NCBI RefSeq assembly: GCF_900168195.1
Contig: NZ_FUYX01000002.1
Location: 317,501-381,500 of the forward strand
Direction: 5' to 3'
DNA from: Allobosea thiooxidans
GTDB taxonomy: Bacteria; Pseudomonadota; Alphaproteobacteria; Rhizobiales; Beijerinckiaceae
Length of the DNA: 64,000 bases
Shown: positions 43,027 to 51,898 of the stretch, one piece after another
How the letters are laid out: the number at the start of each line of letters is the position of its first letter
Position numbering within the stretch: position 1 is the first letter of the stretch
Notes under the pieces: model-generated
Told to the model about the DNA's origin: nothing
Databases searched by the model: none
What the model saw: only the letters and a program-made list of their open reading frames with translations
Translations under genes and position numbers: made by a program

Positions 43027-44856
43027 CTAGAAGCGCCAGATCAGCGGCACGATGAAGACTGCCACGACGAAGAACCAGAGCAGGAGCGGCAGCCCGAGCT
43101 TCCAGTAGTCGCTGAAGACATAGCCGCCAGGGCCCATCACCATCAGATTGGTCGGGGTCGCGATCGGCGTCAGGAAGGCGCCGGCGGCGGCGACGGCGGT
43201 GCTCATCAGCACCGGGCGCGGCGAGATGCCCATGGCGGCGGCGGCGGCAACACCGATCGGGATGACGATCAGCGCCGTCGCGGTGTTGCTGATCAGCTGG
43301 CCCATGATCGCAGTCAGCACGAACAGCCCGGCGAGCAGCGCGGTCGGCCCCGCATCGCCGACCAGGGCGACCAGGCGATCGGCCAGCATCTTGGCCGCAC
43401 CGGTCTCGATCATCGCGGTCGAGAGCGGCATCATCGCGCCGACCAGGATCACGGTCGTCCAGCTGATCGCCCGGTAGGACTGCTCGACGCTCATGATGCC
43501 GCACAGGATGATGGCACCGGCGGCAAGCAGGCCCGCCACGGCGGAGGGGACGATGCCTGTCGCGAGCATCAGGACCATCGCGAACAGGATGATGATCGCC
43601 TGCTTGGCGCCGGGACCCATCGGCACGGCCTGGCGGCGCACCAGCTCGGGCGAGCTGACGACGAGGACGTCGGGGTCGTCGAGATGGGTATCGAGCGCCT
43701 TCCAGGTGCCCTGCAGGAGCATGGTGTCGCCGGCCTGGAGCACGACGCCGGCCGCCTTCGTCGCGCCGGCACTGGCCGCCTCGCCGGCGCCGCGCTGGAC
43801 CGCAAGGATGATGAGGTCGCCGCTTTCGGTGACCATGCCCGGAAATACGGTCTGGCCGATCAGGCCGGAGCGCGGCGGGATCACCACCTCGGCCAGGCCC
43901 GAGCGACGATTGAACAGCGTTTCCTCGCTGTCGCCGCTGCCTTCCTCGCGGAAGGCGAGATGCATCTTGACCGAGAAGTTGGCGGCCGCCTCGGCATCGC
44001 CGCGCAGCAGCAGATAGTCGCCCTCAGCGATGGTCGTGCGCCGCAGCGGCCCAGCGGTGTCGCCATCCTGGATCGCCACGAGCTGAAGCCCGGGCCATTC
44101 ATCCAGCGCGACCACGCCGGATGGCTCCCCGACATAGGGGCAGGTGGCGCGGACACGCAGCTGGTGGATGCCGCTCGCCAGGCCGTACTGCTCGACCAGC
44201 GTCCTGGCGTGGCGGCTGAAATCCGCCGGCATGGTCGCCCCATTGCGCTGCGGCAGCAGCCGCTCGCCGAACAGGATGATGATCGCCATGGTTCCGGCAA
44301 GGAGCGGGATGCCGGCCAGCGCGAATTCGAAGAAGCCGAAGCCGCCGACGCCGGCATCGAGCCCGGCCTCGGACACCAGCACGTTCACCGGCGTCCCGGT
44401 CAGGGCGAGCATGGAGCCGGCGTGGCCAGCGAAGACGAGCGGCATCAGCAACTGCGAGGAGTTACGCTTGAGCCGGACGGCGATGACGACGACGACCGGC
44501 AGCAGCGCCGCCACCGCGCCGTTGAGGCTGATCAGCGCGACCAGGAGCGCGACCAGCACCATCATCAGCAGCAGGAGCCGCGTCCGGCTTTCCTCGCCGG
44601 CACCCTTGATCAGGAGCTGGCCGGCCCAGGCGGTGACGCCGGTGACCTCGAGCCCGGAGCTGACGACGAAGAGCGAGGCGATGAAGATGACGGCGGGGTC
44701 GCCGAGGCCGCCCAGCGCCTGCGGCAGGGTGAGCACCCCGGTCGCCCAGAGGCCGAGCGCGGTGCCCATCGCGACGAGCACGACAGGCACCTTGTTCGTG
44801 ACGAACAGGACGACGGCAATGGCGACGATGATGCCGGTATAGGCTATCGGACTCAC
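43027..44856 (-). CDS. SLC13/DASS-type permease with RCK-C domains
   Basis: Membrane protein of 609 residues: an N-terminal half with about six hydrophobic segments, a soluble middle (about 205-400) with two TrkA-C-like regulatory domains (GLQLVAIQDGD, GDYLLLRGDAEA, LIILAVQRGAG), then a C-terminal half with the SNT motifs NTATALIVIPIGVAAA and PIATPTNLMVMGPGGY. It transports a divalent anion such as a dicarboxylate or sulfate with sodium or protons. GTG start at 44856 with AAGGAG upstream. Confidence 0.88.
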   Translation of the reverse strand: MSPIAYTGIIVAIAVVLFVTNKVPVVLVAMGTALGLWATGVLTLPQALGGLGDPAVIFIASLFVVSSGLEVTGVTAWAGQLLIKGAGEESRTRLLLLMMVLVALLVALISLNGAVAALLPVVVVIAVRLKRNSSQLLMPLVFAGHAGSMLALTGTPVNVLVSEAGLDAGVGGFGFFEFALAGIPLLAGTMAIIILFGERLLPQRNGATMPADFSRHARTLVEQYGLASGIHQLRVRATCPYVGEPSGVVALDEWPGLQLVAIQDGDTAGPLRRTTIAEGDYLLLRGDAEAAANFSVKMHLAFREEGSGDSEETLFNRRSGLAEVVIPPRSGLIGQTVFPGMVTESGDLIILAVQRGAGEAASAGATKAAGVVLQAGDTMLLQGTWKALDTHLDDPDVLVVSSPELVRRQAVPMGPGAKQAIIILFAMVLMLATGIVPSAVAGLLAAGAIILCGIMSVEQSYRAISWTTVILVGAMMPLSTAMIETGAAKMLADRLVALVGDAGPTALLAGLFVLTAIMGQLISNTATALIVIPIGVAAAAAMGISPRPVLMSTAVAAAGAFLTPIATPTNLMVMGPGGYVFSDYWKLGLPLLLWFFVVAVFIVPLIWRF

Positions 44857-44908
44857 GCATCAGCTCCTTGTTGGGCCCGTTCGGCCGCCGGCGGCCGCCT
44901 CGAAGGTC

Positions 44909-46114
44909 TCAGTCCGCGAGCGTCGCCATCAGGATGCCGAGGCGGCAGCCCTTCTCGTACTCGGTCAGGTTGACGTACTCCTTGATCGTGTGGATCTCGG
45001 CCTGGCCGGCGCCGATCGTGATCGTGGGCACGCCGTGCTTGTCGAGCCAGTTGGCGTCGAGGCCGCCATTGGAGAACAGGTAGTTCGGCTCGAGGCCGAG
45101 CATGCCCAGCGCCTTGGCGGCGCGCTTCACCACCGGCGCGTCCTTGGCGAGCTCGAAGGGCGGATAGGCCGGCTTGTGCGTGAATTTCACCTGCGCCGTC
45201 TCGCCGCCATCGTCCTTGACCTCGGCTTGAGCCTTAGCGAAGGCGTCCTTGAAGGCCTCGGCGATCCTCGTGGCGAAGGCGGCTTCGGGGCTGCGCGCCT
45301 CGCCGCGGATATAGGCGTAGTCTGTGACGACGTTGGTGGCGTCGCCGGCGGCGACCGTGCCGCCCTTGCCGCCGAAAATGCCGACATTGCTGGTGCCGCG
45401 GCCGTCCGGCTTGACGATCTTGCCGAACCAGCCTTCGCGGCGGGCCTCGGCGATGGCGATCGCGCCGACGAGGGTGGCCGAGATGCCCTTTTCCGGCGCG
45501 ACGCCGGCATGGGAGGCCTTGCCGGTGATCTCGACTTCCCAGTTCTCCTGGCCGACGGCGCCGATCAGCAGCTCGGAGGCGAGCTGGCCGTCGACATTGA
45601 TGCACATCGCTGCGCCGCCGAGGTCCTTCGGGTTCAGTTCGCGCGCGCCGTGCAGGCCGCTTTCCTCGCGCACCGTGAAGAGCAGCGTGATCGGCGGGTG
45701 CGGCAGCTTGTGCTTGATCAGGGTCTCCGCCAGCACGACCAGCAGGGCGACGCCGGTGCGGGCATCGCCGCCGAGCGCCGTGGTGCCGTCGGAGACGATG
45801 CGGTCGCCCTCGCGCTTCGGCTTGGCGCCGGCGCAGAGCGGAACGGTGTCGAGATGGGTCGAGAACAGCAAGCGCGGGCCGTCCTTGGTGCCGGGCAGGT
45901 CGACGATCAGGTTGCCGGTCTCGGTCGGCAGTGGGATGCGCTTGTTGGCGTCGTCGAAGCGGATGGCGGAGGCCGGCACGCCGACGGCCTTCAGCGCGTC
46001 GCTGACGGCGGCGGCGATGTTCGCCTCCTTGCCGGTGACGCCCTCGACCGAGAGGAAGCGCATCAGATGCGCGATCGCGGATTCGACGTCGAGGGGGATG
46101 GAGGGTGTTGTCAT
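44909..46114 (-). CDS. M20 family metallopeptidase, PepT-like
   Basis: Protein of 401 residues. Zinc ligands and catalytic residues are visible: H87 and D89 (STHLDTVP), bridging D117 (GGDARTG), E150/E151 (VREESGLHGA), and a C-terminal histidine in GAGQAEIHTIKEYV. The N-terminus and length resemble tripeptidase PepT. The gene follows the AbgT-type transporter gene by 49 bases, suggesting that the imported substrate (peptide or p-aminobenzoyl-glutamate) is hydrolysed by this enzyme. An ATG at 46123 is an alternative start. Confidence 0.88.
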   Translation of the reverse strand: MTTPSIPLDVESAIAHLMRFLSVEGVTGKEANIAAAVSDALKAVGVPASAIRFDDANKRIPLPTETGNLIVDLPGTKDGPRLLFSTHLDTVPLCAGAKPKREGDRIVSDGTTALGGDARTGVALLVVLAETLIKHKLPHPPITLLFTVREESGLHGARELNPKDLGGAAMCINVDGQLASELLIGAVGQENWEVEITGKASHAGVAPEKGISATLVGAIAIAEARREGWFGKIVKPDGRGTSNVGIFGGKGGTVAAGDATNVVTDYAYIRGEARSPEAAFATRIAEAFKDAFAKAQAEVKDDGGETAQVKFTHKPAYPPFELAKDAPVVKRAAKALGMLGLEPNYLFSNGGLDANWLDKHGVPTITIGAGQAEIHTIKEYVNLTEYEKGCRLGILMATLAD

Positions 46115-46163
46115 GATCTGCATCCGGTCGGGTTGGAGTGGCGACGGGGCGTCGGCGCGGTGG

Positions 46164-47714
46164 TCACAGCCCCCAGGGCAGGCCGAGCATCTTCCAGACG
46201 GCGAAGAGCGCGGTCCAGAGCACGAACATCCAGACGACATAGGGCAGCATCAGCGAGACGACGGTGCCGACGCCGGCGTTCCTGTCGTATTTCTGGACGA
46301 AGCCGACCACGAGGGCGAAATAGGCATTGAGCGGCGTGATCGCGTTCATGGGCGAGTCGCCGATGCGATAGGCCGCGAGCACCGCCTCCGGCTCGACGCC
46401 GAGCTTCATCAGCAAGGGCACGAAGACGGGGGCGAAGATCGCCCATTTTGCGATGGCGCCGGTCAGGAGGAGGTCGATGAGCGCCACGACCACGATGAAG
46501 CCGATCAGCAGCGGCAGGGCCCCGATATTGGCCGCCTGCAGCATGCCCGAAAGGCTCAGCGCCATCACCGTGCCGATATTGGTGTAGGTGAAATAGGCGA
46601 CGAACTGGCTCAGCACGAAGAACAGGAAGATCGTGCCACCCATGCTCTTGATCGATTTCTCGATCGCCGCGATCACCTCGGTCAGCGTCTTCAGCGTGCC
46701 GGCGCCGATGCCATAGGCCCAGCCGGAGACCAGGAACATCAGCATGATCAGCGCGATCAGCCCGTTCATGAAAGGCGAGTTGCCGATCAGCTCGCCGGTC
46801 GTCGGGTTGCGCAGCGGTGCGCCGCTCGGGATCGTCAGCAGGCAGAAGACGGCGATCAGACCGAGGAGGCCGAGCCCGGCGAAGCGCAGGCCGCGCGATT
46901 CCGCCTCTGACAGCACGGCGCCCTGCTCGGTGACCGTGCCCTCGGCCGCCAGTTTCGGATCATAGGCGCCCAGCCGCGGGGCGATCATCCGGTCGGTGAT
47001 GAAGGCGACGACGACGGTCAGGAACAGCACCGAGACGATCGAGAACCAGACATTGGAGGCGAGGCCGATCGTCCGGTTGGGGTCGACGAGGCGGGCGGCA
47101 TCGTTGGTGAACTCGACCAGGACCGCGTCGAGCGGTTTGATCAGCATGTTGACGGTGAAGGCACCGGCGACCGCCGCGAAGCCGAGCGCCAGGCCGGCGA
47201 CCGGATGGCGCCCGACGGCGAGATAGGCGATGCCCGCCAGCGGGATCAGCACGAGATAGCCGGCATCGGCGGCGATGCTGGCAAGGATGCCGACGAAGGC
47301 GAGGATGTAGGTCAGGGCCCATTGCGGGGAGACGATGACCAGCTTGCGGATCAGCGCTGTGACGAGTCCGGATTCCTCCGCCACGCCGGCGCCGATCATC
47401 GCGACGATCATCAGGCCCACGGCCGTGAAGCTCATGAAGTTCGGGATCAGCGACGAGTACATGAAGCGGATGCCGTCGATCGTCAGCAGGCTCTGGATCG
47501 CCGTGCTCGCCGTCTCGATCTTGTGCGTGTCGGGGTTGATCCGCTCGAAGGTGACGGCCGCGCCGAACAGGCCCAGCACGGCGGAGAGCGCGATGACGAT
47601 GCCGATGAGGATCAGGAAGATCACGACCGGGTGGGGAACCATGTTTCCCACCTTCTCGACGGTGTCGAGGAACCTCTGCATGGTCGTCTTCGGCGCGGTG
47701 GTCGCAGTCGTCAT
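46164..47714 (-). CDS. AbgT family transporter (p-aminobenzoyl-glutamate type)
   Basis: Membrane protein of 516 residues with about 11 hydrophobic segments. It opens with MQRFLDTVEKVGNMVPHPVVIF, the usual AbgT N-terminus, and has the conserved end GDSPMNAITPLNAYFALVVG. AbgT proteins import p-aminobenzoyl-glutamate; some relatives export sulfonamides. ATG at 47714 with AAGGGGG upstream. In E. coli the transporter is paired with M20 hydrolases AbgA/AbgB; here one M20 enzyme follows. Confidence 0.9.
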   Translation of the reverse strand: MTTATTAPKTTMQRFLDTVEKVGNMVPHPVVIFLILIGIVIALSAVLGLFGAAVTFERINPDTHKIETASTAIQSLLTIDGIRFMYSSLIPNFMSFTAVGLMIVAMIGAGVAEESGLVTALIRKLVIVSPQWALTYILAFVGILASIAADAGYLVLIPLAGIAYLAVGRHPVAGLALGFAAVAGAFTVNMLIKPLDAVLVEFTNDAARLVDPNRTIGLASNVWFSIVSVLFLTVVVAFITDRMIAPRLGAYDPKLAAEGTVTEQGAVLSEAESRGLRFAGLGLLGLIAVFCLLTIPSGAPLRNPTTGELIGNSPFMNGLIALIMLMFLVSGWAYGIGAGTLKTLTEVIAAIEKSIKSMGGTIFLFFVLSQFVAYFTYTNIGTVMALSLSGMLQAANIGALPLLIGFIVVVALIDLLLTGAIAKWAIFAPVFVPLLMKLGVEPEAVLAAYRIGDSPMNAITPLNAYFALVVGFVQKYDRNAGVGTVVSLMLPYVVWMFVLWTALFAVWKMLGLPWGL

Positions 47715-47975
47715 CGCTTGTCCCCCTTGGGCCAAAGTCCTCGGCGCCATGCTTCCGGATGGCGCGTCGGGACCGCATGATCCATGCGCCGACAGGACCC
47801 CGAGCCTGGACCGCGACCTTAAATCCACGCGCGACGAGGGCATCGGCAGAGAATCCCAAAACCTGGACTTCCTGTCCCAAAGTTGAGCCCGCTGCTCCGG
47901 GCCGGGGCAGTCCGGCTTGCCGCTGGCGGAGCGGTTTTCTACGGTCTGCTCCCATGCGGGCGCCGCCTGACGGTG

Positions 47976-49226
47976 ATGGACAGAAGCGAAGCGATGCGAG
48001 GTCGAGGCCAAGTTGGAGGCGGCGCGAGCCGGGCCGGAACCTGCCTTGCGGCGGGCGGCGCGCCGCGGGCAGACCGCGGCCTGCGGAATGGCCATGTCGC
48101 GCTTTCCTGGCTTTGCCTCCTCGTTCTCGCCATCGGCCTGGGCGCCTGTGCCTCGACGCCACGGGGACTGCTGAGACCCGTCGCCGCCGCTCCCGGCACC
48201 GACAGCGTCAACATGCTGGCGGCGACGACGCGCGCGCCTTCGCCCGATCCCGGGGTCCTCTATAGCGGCGAGCGGGGCGAGGGCGTTTCCTTCAGCAACA
48301 TCGTCGTCTCGATCCCGCGCAATCGCGAGGTCGGCACGATCCAGCTGCCGCGATCGGTGCCGGGTGACCCGGCCACCGATTTCGTCGTCACCGCTTCGAA
48401 GCTGCTGCCGAAATCGGGGCTCGCCGAATGGTTCCGGTCGACCAGCGGGCGGGCGAAACGCGTCTTCGTCTTCGTCCACGGGTTCAACACGCCGTTCGAC
48501 CGCGCCGTCTTCCGCTTCGCGCAGCTTGCGCATGATGCCGATGCCGACGCGGCGCCGGTGCTGTTCTCCTGGCCGTCGCGCGGCTATCTGCTCGACTACA
48601 GCCGCGATTTCGACAACGCCTCGTATTCGCGCTCGGACCTGGCGGATCTGCTGCGGGTGGCGGCTTCGAGCCCCTCGGTGCGGGAGATCGTGATCCTTGC
48701 CCATTCGATGGGGAGTTGGCCCGCGGTCGAGGCCGTCAGGCAGATCGCGCTCAAGGACGGTGGCGTTCCCAGGAAGATCAGCAATCTCGTTCTGGCGTCG
48801 CCGGATCTGGATGTCGGCGTCTTCCGCCGCCAGGTCGAGGATATGGGGCCGAAGCGGCCGCAGATCACGCTGTTCACGGCGCAGCATGATCGGGCGTTGC
48901 AGCTGTCCCGCTTCATCTCGCGCGGGGCGACGCGGCTCGGCGGCATCGACCCGACGCAGGAGGAATACCGCGCCCAGTTCGCCGGGCTGTCGGGCATCAC
49001 CGTGATCGACCTCTCGGCGGTGAATGCCGGCGACAGGATCAATCACGATCTCTTCGCGGCGAGTCCCGACGCGGTCCGCCTGATCGGCGACAGGCTGCTC
49101 CAGGGGCAGGTGGTCACCGATTTCGACGTGCCTGTGCCTCTGGCGGCGGCAGGAGCGCTCGGTTCCGCGGCGACACTGCTGGTCACGGCCCCGATCAGGG
49201 TCTTCGATGCTGCTGCGACGCCGTAG
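47976..49226 (+). CDS. DUF900-type alpha/beta-hydrolase lipoprotein
   Basis: About 416 residues. A lipobox (IGLGACAS) follows a hydrophobic helix. The hydrolase domain has the oxyanion motif VFVHGFNTPF, nucleophile elbow AHSMGSW (G-x-S-x-G variant) and a C-terminal NHDLF that could supply the histidine. The start is uncertain: ATG at 47976 or 47994 or a TTG at 47883; all give a long N-region before the lipobox. Likely anchored to a membrane facing the periplasm. Substrate unknown. Confidence 0.82.
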   Translation: MDRSEAMRGRGQVGGGASRAGTCLAAGGAPRADRGLRNGHVALSWLCLLVLAIGLGACASTPRGLLRPVAAAPGTDSVNMLAATTRAPSPDPGVLYSGERGEGVSFSNIVVSIPRNREVGTIQLPRSVPGDPATDFVVTASKLLPKSGLAEWFRSTSGRAKRVFVFVHGFNTPFDRAVFRFAQLAHDADADAAPVLFSWPSRGYLLDYSRDFDNASYSRSDLADLLRVAASSPSVREIVILAHSMGSWPAVEAVRQIALKDGGVPRKISNLVLASPDLDVGVFRRQVEDMGPKRPQITLFTAQHDRALQLSRFISRGATRLGGIDPTQEEYRAQFAGLSGITVIDLSAVNAGDRINHDLFAASPDAVRLIGDRLLQGQVVTDFDVPVPLAAAGALGSAATLLVTAPIRVFDAAATP

Positions 49227-49317
49227 GGTTGACGGGCTGCGTCAGGGGTGCCAACATTTGTATGGTAGTTTTAAACTTAAAATACTGCTTGGAAAATACT
49301 AATCATTTCATCTTTGA

Positions 49318-49331
49318 TTGATCTCGATCAA
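49318..49331 (+). promoter_or_regulatory. FNR/FixK-type box in an AT-rich leader
   Basis: TTGATCTCGATCAA is a perfect TTGAT-N4-ATCAA site. It lies in the 176-base gap 49227-49402, which is strikingly AT-rich in this genome. A -10-like CAGAAT at 49355-49360 would place the box centre near -42, the class II activator position. The only downstream gene is the AraC regulator at 49403. No Fnr/FixK with the matching recognition helix is encoded in the window. Confidence 0.65.
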
Positions 49332-49402
49332 TTTCGGTTGAATTTGAGTTAGGGCAGAATTCAACACATTTCTTGATGATCACAGGATGATCGGAGTGTC
49401 CG

Positions 49403-50398
49403 ATGCCGGCTTTCTCTCATGGCGGGATGAGGAAGGACGTCAGCGTATTTTCTGTGGCGCACTTCAATACAGCAAGTTTTCAGCCGAAAGATCAATTCGG
49501 CGCCTGGCGGTCTCTGCATCGGGATACGATCGAGCTTCTTCCGACGGATGAACTGGCGGCGGGGTTCGCCGCCGAATTCTCGTCATGGCGGCTGGGAGAC
49601 CTCGTCCTGACGCATGTCAGCTATACCGGCGCGCCGGGCAGGCGTTGGCGGCACCGTCCGAAATCCTATCTGGACCATTGGTGCGTGGTGCTGGCGCGCA
49701 CCGTCGCGGCCGATGGCAGGCCACGCGAGGAGCTGAGCTTCCGGTCCCTGGCATTGCCCTATGAGGGCCGGGCCCAGGACAGCGAGGTCATCACCCTGTA
49801 TCTCCCGCGCGACCAGCGCCCCGCCGACGAGCAGCGCTTCGATTGCGTCCACGGCCTCGAGGTGAGCCAGGATTTCGCGCCGCTGCTGATCGGCTACATG
49901 GACGGGTTGGTGCGACGGCTGCCCCATGTCACGCCAGGGCATGCCGCGAGCCTGGAAATGCCGACCCGGGCGCTCGTCGCCGCCTGCATCATCCCGCAGC
50001 CGGTCTATCAGGAGGCGGCACGCTCGCCGCTGGGCTCGGTTCTCGTCGACAGGGCGCGCGTCGTGGTGCGACAGAACATGGCTTCGCCCGATTTCGGGCC
50101 CGACCGGCTGGCGCGTCTGCTGGCGGTGTCCCGTTCGAAGCTCTACCGGCTTTTCGAGAACAGCGGCGGCGTGGCCCATTTCATCAACCGGGAGCGCCTG
50201 CATGAGGCGCATCGCCGGCTGAACTGCGAGCGCGAGACGCTCTCCATCCATGCGATCGGAAACGAAGTCGGCTTCATCGACCACTCGACCTTCAGCCGGG
50301 CTTTCCGGCGCGAGTTCGGCTGCAGCCCGACCGAGGCGCGCGAGCGCGGACTCGCCCGGTCCTTTGCCGACGAATGGGGGGAGCCCCCTCCGGGCTGA
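49403..50398 (+). CDS. AraC-family transcriptional regulator
   Basis: Protein of 331 residues. The N-terminal 200 residues form an AraC-binding-domain-2-like sensory part (FSSWRLGDLVLTHVSYTGAPG, VVLARTV); the C-terminal 100 carry two helix-turn-helix motifs (FGPDRLARLLAVSRSKLYRLFE and the IGNEVGFIDHSTFSRAFRREFG signature). ATG at 49403 with GGAG upstream. It is followed after three bases by an MFS gene and precedes the RND cluster; candidate direct-repeat operators lie at 51684-51710. Confidence 0.92.
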   Translation: MPAFSHGGMRKDVSVFSVAHFNTASFQPKDQFGAWRSLHRDTIELLPTDELAAGFAAEFSSWRLGDLVLTHVSYTGAPGRRWRHRPKSYLDHWCVVLARTVAADGRPREELSFRSLALPYEGRAQDSEVITLYLPRDQRPADEQRFDCVHGLEVSQDFAPLLIGYMDGLVRRLPHVTPGHAASLEMPTRALVAACIIPQPVYQEAARSPLGSVLVDRARVVVRQNMASPDFGPDRLARLLAVSRSKLYRLFENSGGVAHFINRERLHEAHRRLNCERETLSIHAIGNEVGFIDHSTFSRAFRREFGCSPTEARERGLARSFADEWGEPPPG

Positions 50399-50401
50399 CC
50401 C

Positions 50402-51661
50402 GTGCGCCGTTCCTTGCTCCCGAAGGCCAGGCGTTCCGACGCCGCAAGCTCCGCCTGCTTGGCTCCGGGCGCCGGATGCCTCGCGGCAAGCGTTCCGAGT
50501 GGGCGGCTGTCGCTGCTCTATATCTTTCTGTTCTTCGAACTCGGGATCAATCTTCCCTTCTTCCCGCTCTGGCTGCAGGCGAAATCTCTCGACAGCAATG
50601 CGATCGGCGTCATCCTGGCCGCGCCGCTGCTGGCGCGGATCATGGCGAATCCCGCCGTCGGCGCGCTCGCCGACCGGAGCGGGCGCATCTCGGTGGTGCT
50701 CACGGTCTGCGCGGTTCTGGTCGCGGCCGGGACGGGCCTCCTGGGCGTGACGAGCGGCTTCTGGCCGATCCTTGCCGTGGTCATCGCCATCGCCCTGGCA
50801 CAGGGCCCTCTGATCGCGCTGACCGACGCCATGACTCTCGGCCACTTGGCCGCCGTTCCGCGATCGGAGCTGGCCTATGGACGTATCCGGCTGTGGGGAT
50901 CGCTCGGCTTCGCCCTCGCGAACCTGGCGGCCGGCTGGTCGCTCGAATGGTTCTCGACCGCCTCGATCATCCCGCTGCTGCTGATATCGTCCATTCTCAC
51001 CGCCATGGCTGCCGCCAGTTGCATCGCTCCGGCCGCGAACGCTCCGCGGCATGGCGAACCGGGCGAGGCGACGCCGGGGCGTTCGCTGCTTCTCGCCTGC
51101 ACGATCGCCGGCGCGGCGCTCGTGCAGGCGAGCCATGCGGCGTTCTACGGCTTCGGCACGCTGCGCTGGCAGGCCGCGGGCGTCCCGGGCGCCGCGATGG
51201 GAGGGCTCTGGGCTCTCGGGGTCCTGTCTGAGGTCGTCCTGTTCTCGTTCCTGGGTTACCGGATGAGAGGGGCGGTCGCTGCCGCCGGCCTGCTGGTCGC
51301 GGCGGCAGCGACCGCCGCGCTGCGCTGGGCGGCGATGGCGCAGGAGCCCGGGCTTGCCACGCTCGTCATCCTCCAGCTGACGCATGGGATGACGTTCGGC
51401 GCCACGCATCTCGCCAGCATCTTCCTGCTGGCGCGGCTTGCGCCCGACAGCATGCAGGCGCGCGCCCAGTCCTGGCTCGCCGGCTGCTGGGCCGGGGGCA
51501 TGGCCGTGCTGACGACGCTTTGCGGTTGGCTCTACGAGGCGTGGGGCGAGCAGATCTACCTCGTCATGGCGGCCGTCGCCGCGATCGGGCTGTCGCTGCT
51601 GCTGCCGGTCGCCCTTGGCCTGCGTCGCGCCCCGGTGCGGGAACCGGTGAGCCTGACGTGA
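50402..51661 (+). CDS. MFS transporter, phenylpropionate permease-like
   Basis: Membrane protein of 419 residues with about 12 hydrophobic segments and the N-terminal stretch YIFLFFELGINLPFFPLWLQ, typical of the HcaT/MFS_1-like group. Later motifs are RSELAYGRIRLWGSLGFALANL and ALTHG-like QLTHGMTFGATH. GTG start at 50402, three bases after the AraC regulator, so probably co-expressed. The first 35 residues are an Ala/Ser/Arg-rich extension; a later start is possible. Substrate unknown. Confidence 0.87.
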   Translation: MRRSLLPKARRSDAASSACLAPGAGCLAASVPSGRLSLLYIFLFFELGINLPFFPLWLQAKSLDSNAIGVILAAPLLARIMANPAVGALADRSGRISVVLTVCAVLVAAGTGLLGVTSGFWPILAVVIAIALAQGPLIALTDAMTLGHLAAVPRSELAYGRIRLWGSLGFALANLAAGWSLEWFSTASIIPLLLISSILTAMAAASCIAPAANAPRHGEPGEATPGRSLLLACTIAGAALVQASHAAFYGFGTLRWQAAGVPGAAMGGLWALGVLSEVVLFSFLGYRMRGAVAAAGLLVAAAATAALRWAAMAQEPGLATLVILQLTHGMTFGATHLASIFLLARLAPDSMQARAQSWLAGCWAGGMAVLTTLCGWLYEAWGEQIYLVMAAVAAIGLSLLLPVALGLRRAPVREPVSLT

Positions 51662-51683
51662 CGCCGAGGCGGCCGCCCCAACA

Positions 51684-51710
51684 ATGGGATGACCAGCCCA
51701 GAGATGGGAT
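51684..51710 (+). promoter_or_regulatory. Direct repeats before the RND cluster, possible AraC-type operator
   Basis: ATGGGAT occurs at 51684-51690 and again at 51704-51710, 20 bases apart (about two helical turns) on the same face. This spacing is typical of AraC-family half-sites. They are in the 237-base gap 51662-51898 ahead of the first adaptor gene, which otherwise shows only the GGGAG ribosome site of that gene. Confidence 0.35.
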
Positions 51711-51898
51711 TCTGAGCTAATCCACGCTCCCCCTGCTGTTGCTAGCGTCGGGCCACCGTCACCAAGGCCCAGGCGGGGCGCAGGCGCGCTCGCGGAAGCC
51801 CGGTGCGGCAGCCGCCAGGGGAACAGTTCGATGCAGAGGCGAGGCTTATGGCGTCCGGACGCACCGATGCGGCGCCCGGAGGCTGCCAGGGAGCGGGC

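Noticed and set aside
46164..49046. A 960-codon frame suggesting an N-terminally extended AbgT protein
   Set aside because: The extension is antisense to the DUF900 lipoprotein gene; the canonical AbgT N-terminus and ribosome site are at 47714.
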